From assembly GCA_017940415.1 (NCBI GenBank), contig JAGAYR010000021.1:38573-102572 (forward strand): a stretch of DNA of 64,000 nucleotides, in the 5' to 3' direction. The translations under genes and the position numbers were made by a program. Shown piece after piece: positions 61,104-64,000 of the stretch. The DNA is from Lachnospiraceae bacterium (GTDB lineage Bacteria; Bacillota; Clostridia; Lachnospirales; Lachnospiraceae). Within the stretch, counting starts at the first letter, position 1, and every line of letters begins with the position of its first letter. The notes below the pieces were generated by a model, which had not been told where the DNA came from, made no database searches, and was given only the letters and a program-made list of their open reading frames with translations.

Positions 61104-61696
61104 ATATTTAGAAGTTGCTCCTTATTATCACGGTACCAGGCTTCGATGACCGGAATAACATACTTTGAGAAGTCCCCTTTAATTTTTCCCTTTGACAGAT
61201 CCAGGCTTCCATGAACATCGTCATCCAGATAATTGATATCTACTGCAGGTTTGCCCTCAAAAGCTGAATCTACAAAAATCTCTATATCACAAAATTCAGC
61301 TATCTTAACCATGGATTTATTCTTAGTTGTATCAAGATAACCGGATGCTTTGCTCTTCTCAGATGTTCGTCTGGCCAATTCCAATAAATGTTCTCTTCCG
61401 AGCCAGTCCATATCATTAAAAAGTTCAAGGAGCTCCCTCTCCTCCGTACCCTTAGGAATGACCATATAATCCATATTTCGGCCGCGTTCGCTGTCTTCGG
61501 TCACGCCTGATAGCAAATACTCCGGAGTCACTTCAAGCGCTGCACATATAGCCATGATCTTCTCTGCTCCGGGATTTGTATTCTTTTTACGCCAATCACT
61601 TATGGTTGTTGTTGCAATGCCGGTTCTGGCTGAAAACTCGCGCTGAGTCATATGTTTTTCCTCAAGAAGATAGAATATTCTCTGCCCGATGGTCAT
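61061..61696 (-). CDS. XRE regulator with an extra C-terminal domain
   Basis: This 211-residue protein has a helix-turn-helix at 1-65 ('MTQREFSARTGIATTTISDWRKKNTNPGAEKI' spacing). Its C-terminal domain (about 130-205: 'IEIFVD', 'DINYLDDDVHGSLDLSKGKIKGDFSKYVIPVIEAWYRDNKEQLLNMW') weakly recalls the DUF4160 fold. GGAGGTG precedes the ATG. Divergent from the XRE gene at 61928, so the intervening 231 bp probably holds both promoters. Confidence 0.75.
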   Translation of the reverse strand: MTIGQRIFYLLEEKHMTQREFSARTGIATTTISDWRKKNTNPGAEKIMAICAALEVTPEYLLSGVTEDSERGRNMDYMVIPKGTEERELLELFNDMDWLGREHLLELARRTSEKSKASGYLDTTKNKSMVKIAEFCDIEIFVDSAFEGKPAVDINYLDDDVHGSLDLSKGKIKGDFSKYVIPVIEAWYRDNKEQLLNMWKSRKAEILPAWE

Positions 61697-61800
61697 ATCG
61701 CACCTCCATATCGTTATTTACGGATATTGTATATCTCGGTCAAAAAATCGTCAATTACGGATTTTTGATCGTAGAAAAATGATTCAACAGCAACTAAATT

Positions 61801-61842
61801 ATCACTTGAGTGATCTATAATATAAACTCAAGTATAACTTGA
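61801..61842. promoter_or_regulatory. operator-like ACTTGA sites in the divergent XRE intergenic region
   Basis: In the 61697-61927 gap, ATCACT/AGTGAT (61801-61814) and TCAAGT/ACTTGA (61828-61842, 3-nt spacer) are inverted repeats sharing the half-site ACTTGA. A TATAAT (61816-61821) lies between them. These sites probably bind one of the two flanking XRE proteins. No other gene is visible in this gap. Confidence 0.45.
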
Positions 61843-61927
61843 TATACATTTTTATTGCTGTGCCTTAAGATTTAACCGTACCAAAACGCCGGCCGGCACA
61901 CACTACCAAATAAGGAAGGCAAAAACT

Positions 61928-62725
61928 ATGTTAGATATGAAAAAAGTAGGTAAAAATATAAAGGCCGCTCGAACAGCGAAAAATATGACGCAGCTTGAAT
62001 TAGCTGACATACTGGGAGTAAGTTATCAGGCAGTATCAAACTGGGAACGTGGAAACACGATGCCCGATATCGCTAAGCTTCCCGATATTTCCAAAGCCCT
62101 CGGAATAGAGATCTCAGATATTCTGGGCGAAGATAACTGTGCCAATACCATTAAGAAAGTTTTGGATGATAGTCCCGAAGCTCTTTCCTCAAAAGAGCTT
62201 ACCGACGTAGCAGCTATACTCCCTCCTGAAGAGCTTAAGAAGGAAATGAAGAAAACGTCAGAACAGGAACCATTGAACATAAAGGCAATCGTTGGTTTGG
62301 CACCGTTTTTAGATGATGAGATTCTCGATGAAATTGTCAGCAAGGTAGATACTGCAAATGTAAGGGACCTGATTCCTCTTGCACCCTTCTTATCAGATAA
62401 TACAATAACCGAAATCTCCAAGAAAATCGGTCCTTCTAAGATCAGTGATCTTGTTGCACTCGCTCCGTTTATGACTGATGAAGCTTTCGATGATATTGTT
62501 TCAAGGATAGACGGTGACGATCTTGATGGCATCAACGCATTAGCTCCATTCTTATCAGATGAAGCTTTAGATAGAATCGTAGATAAAGCTATTGAATCGG
62601 ATAATGTTGCAAAGCTTACATCAACAGCCTGTTTTCTGGGAAATAAATCCTTAAAGAAAATCGTAAATCATCTGGTTCACTCAGGCAACGATAAAGCCCT
62701 TTCAAAGTTCACTATGTATATTTAA
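61928..62725 (+). CDS. XRE regulator with four 27-residue repeats
   Basis: The protein has 265 residues. Helix-turn-helix at about 7-65 ('MTQLELADILGVSYQAVSNWERGNTMPDIAKL' spacing). From about 120 a repeated motif LAPF(L/M)-(S/D)D-(E/N) starts at residues 124, 151, 178 and 205, an exact 27-residue period, with a degenerate unit near 233. Each unit is predicted as two short helices, so the C-terminus is probably a small alpha-solenoid for protein or ligand binding. AAGGAAGGC precedes the ATG. Target unknown. Confidence 0.85.
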   Translation: MLDMKKVGKNIKAARTAKNMTQLELADILGVSYQAVSNWERGNTMPDIAKLPDISKALGIEISDILGEDNCANTIKKVLDDSPEALSSKELTDVAAILPPEELKKEMKKTSEQEPLNIKAIVGLAPFLDDEILDEIVSKVDTANVRDLIPLAPFLSDNTITEISKKIGPSKISDLVALAPFMTDEAFDDIVSRIDGDDLDGINALAPFLSDEALDRIVDKAIESDNVAKLTSTACFLGNKSLKKIVNHLVHSGNDKALSKFTMYI

Positions 62726-62992
62726 ATTATTCCACATAACAACAGAAGAGGGCTCATCGCCCTCTTCTTTAAATCCTATTATATCCTTCAGTCCGGCTTC
62801 ATACAGTTCCATGAGTGCAAACATTGTATCTGCCTGAGGATAACATTTTCCTTTTTCGTATTTGTAGATTGCCTGGACGGACCCAAGACACAGGTACTTC
62901 CTCACATCCTCTACGGAGAGCTTTTTGGAAATACGCAGACGTCTCAAATTCTGCCCAATTTGTTTCATGTCATATTCAGGACGACAGATCAT
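62702..62992 (-). CDS. small XRE HTH protein
   Basis: The protein has 96 residues with AAGGAGA 7 nt before the ATG. The HTH region is 'IGQNLRRLRISKKLSVEDVRKYLCLGSVQAIYKYEKGKCYPQADTMFAL' spaced residues, followed by a short tail. It overlaps the convergent repeat-containing XRE gene by 24 nt at their 3' ends. No partner toxin is adjacent on the same strand. It may be a stand-alone regulator. Confidence 0.75.
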   Translation of the reverse strand: MICRPEYDMKQIGQNLRRLRISKKLSVEDVRKYLCLGSVQAIYKYEKGKCYPQADTMFALMELYEAGLKDIIGFKEEGDEPSSVVMWNNLNIHSEL

Positions 62993-63090
62993 CTATTCTC
63001 TCCTTTTCTATAAACACTAAACTACGGGAACTTTCTTAGATTATCACCATTATACCTGTTTGTCATTAAACTTATGGTTCAAGGTCCCTA

Positions 63091-63495
63091 TTATACCGGC
63101 ATTATGCACCTTTCGTTGTATTCGCGAATTCTTTCATCATGTGTGAATAAGGTAAGGCACTCCAATTTCGCCTGGGCTAAAATAAGTCTGTCAAACGGAT
63201 CATTATGTTCCGGTGTATTTTCCTTTTTTCTTAAAGTTCCTACGGCTAAGATATGCTTTTCCGAAACCTTTAACGGAATAAAACCGGCTTTTTCACAAGC
63301 CTGACAAAAATCAACTTCATCAAAGGGAATATTTTTAGGATGTCTTTCGTGCTTCAGCATAATCTCCCATACAGAGGCTGCACTATAATAAATCTGATTC
63401 GACGGATCCAAAATCATTTGACAGATATAATCAGGCAGATTCTTATCACCGTTAAGACACCAAATTGCCACATGTGTATCTAACAGTATATTCAT
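63091..63495 (-). CDS. PIN-domain ribonuclease toxin (VapC-like)
   Basis: This 134-residue PIN protein has acidic residues in the family's positions: Asp6 in 'LLDTHVAIW', Glu44 in 'SVWEIMLK', Asp99/Asp102 in 'NDPFDRLILAQA' and Asp120 in 'LFTHDERI'. VapC-type toxins cleave tRNA or rRNA. It overlaps the antitoxin gene by 4 nt (ATGA). Confidence 0.88.
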   Translation of the reverse strand: MNILLDTHVAIWCLNGDKNLPDYICQMILDPSNQIYYSAASVWEIMLKHERHPKNIPFDEVDFCQACEKAGFIPLKVSEKHILAVGTLRKKENTPEHNDPFDRLILAQAKLECLTLFTHDERIREYNERCIMPV

Positions 63496-63737
63496 AATCT
63501 TCCTCCAAACAGTGATTCGGCTATTTCAAGATTATCAGCATCAAAATCACCCTTTATTTTGAATTTTCCCTTTGCAACACCTATTCTTTTACTGACCGGA
63601 GCTTCATCCAATAGAGTTATCTTTGCAATCGGTTTACCGTTTCTTGCTATGGTAATATAATCTTCTTTCTTAGTTTCCAATAGTTTTATAAGCTTGGAGA
63701 AATCCGTTTTGGCTTCCAGCATGTTTACCTGTATCAT
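63492..63737 (-). CDS. Phd/YefM-type antitoxin
   Basis: Start chosen at the ATG 63737, with AAGGAGGG just upstream; the longer frame to 63836 runs through the promoter. This gives 81 residues: 'IQVNMLEAKTDFSKLIKLLETKKEDYITIARNGKPIAKI' is the Phd/YefM N-terminal DNA-binding fold, and the C-terminal ~35 residues would wrap the PIN toxin. The pairing of Phd-type antitoxin with a PIN toxin is common. Confidence 0.87.
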   Translation of the reverse strand: MIQVNMLEAKTDFSKLIKLLETKKEDYITIARNGKPIAKITLLDEAPVSKRIGVAKGKFKIKGDFDADNLEIAESLFGGRL

Positions 63738-63776
63738 TTTTCCCTCCTTATCTTTGCACTTAGTCTGCCTGACTAA

Positions 63777-63806
63777 ATTATATATACTCTTAGTCAGCTT
63801 AGTCAA
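63777..63806 (-). promoter_or_regulatory. promoter and GACTAA operator of the toxin-antitoxin pair
   Basis: On the minus strand TTGACT (63806-63801) and TATAAT (63782-63777) are 18 nt apart. Four GACTAA or TTAGTC sites occur at and around it, two of them (TGACTAA/TTAGTCA) as an inverted repeat. This is the usual layout for autoregulation by the antitoxin. Confidence 0.6.
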
Positions 63807-63859
63807 GATATGACCAATGAACCGTTCTCTTAGCATAAAAAAAGAGCCTCAGAGTGTGT

Positions 63860-64000
63860 TGTACCGACCCCCAAAAGTTAGACCAAAAATCTAACATTTG
63901 GAGGTCGGTATTTTTATGTCTAAGTATTCTTTTGAATTCAAAAAGAAAGTTGTCAAAGCCTATTTAAACGGTGAAGGTAGTTATGGATATCTTTCTAAAA
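63860..64000 (+). mobile_element. left end of an IS3/IS150-type insertion sequence
   Basis: TGTACCGACCCCC at 63860 matches the terminal inverted repeat I recall for IS150-group elements. A leader with a GTTAGA/TCTAAC hairpin follows, then the transposase start. The element runs off the window, so its length and right end cannot be seen. Confidence 0.7.
63916..64000 (+). CDS. transposase OrfA, N-terminal fragment (runs off the right edge)
   Basis: From the ATG 63916, 28 residues are readable and start 'MSKYSFEFKKKVVKAYLNGE', the typical opening of IS3-family (IS150 group) OrfA helix-turn-helix proteins. The frame is open to the edge. The weak T-rich leader has no obvious Shine-Dalgarno, as in other IS elements. 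Confidence 0.75.
   Translation, partial: MSKYSFEFKKKVVKAYLNGEGSYGYLSK

Overview
The window looks like a chromosomal segment of an anaerobic, flagellated Gram-positive bacterium of the Lachnospiraceae type (a Butyrivibrio-like relative is my best guess, from memory of family content). The basis is the moderate G+C content, strong AGGAGG ribosome binding sites, the Firmicute gene orders cdaA-cdaR-glmM, comFC-yvyF and mbl-flhO-flhP, an oxygen-independent (Cbi) cobalamin pathway, and an extracytoplasmic chelatase. No rRNA or tRNA genes were seen. Most genes up to 48.9 kb lie on the minus strand.

Layout. 1-7.9 kb: a surface-polysaccharide block of glycosyltransferases, a polyprenyl glycosylphosphotransferase and two membrane proteins. 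7.9-13.8 kb: an HPr-like protein, then the c-di-AMP/cell-wall block glmM, cdaR, cdaA with two unrecognised membrane-protein genes and a yvyF-like gene. 13.9-16.8 kb: comF and recD2. 17.0-17.46 kb: a six-unit 73-bp hairpin repeat array. 17.5-20.6 kb: flgJ-like, flgG, flgF/flhO and mbl. 20.8-42.1 kb: one tightly packed cobalamin operon read leftwards from a cobalamin riboswitch with a terminator. It carries cobalt insertion, corrin ring synthesis, nucleotide-loop assembly and B12-type ABC uptake, and ends with a Cys-rich protein and a glycosyltransferase before a terminator. The only large gap in the operon (484 bp) is filled by a second six-unit 73-bp array. 42.2-48.9 kb: a glycosyltransferase, uvrA, uvrB and a radical SAM gene.

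48.9-60.5 kb is accessory. It holds a HipB/HipA-like kinase pair whose promoter, operator and start codon are compressed into about 40 bp. After it come an acyltransferase, a MATE exporter, a response regulator, a chemotaxis receptor, an ABC exporter with two permeases, an erythromycin-esterase-family protein and a histidine kinase. Short GGTGACA...GGGGACG...GTCACC hairpin repeats sit at the 3' ends of many of these genes, and one has been absorbed into the C-terminus of uvrB. 60.5-64 kb: a MazG-like gene, several XRE regulators (one with four exact 27-residue repeats), a Phd/PIN toxin-antitoxin pair, and the left end of an IS3/IS150-type insertion sequence running off the window.

The strongest candidates for something undescribed are the two 73-bp hairpin arrays (same period, same copy number, covarying stems). 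Next come the ABC-ATPase/cobyric acid synthase fusion, the lipoprotein-anchored CbiK, and the compact HipB/kinase module.
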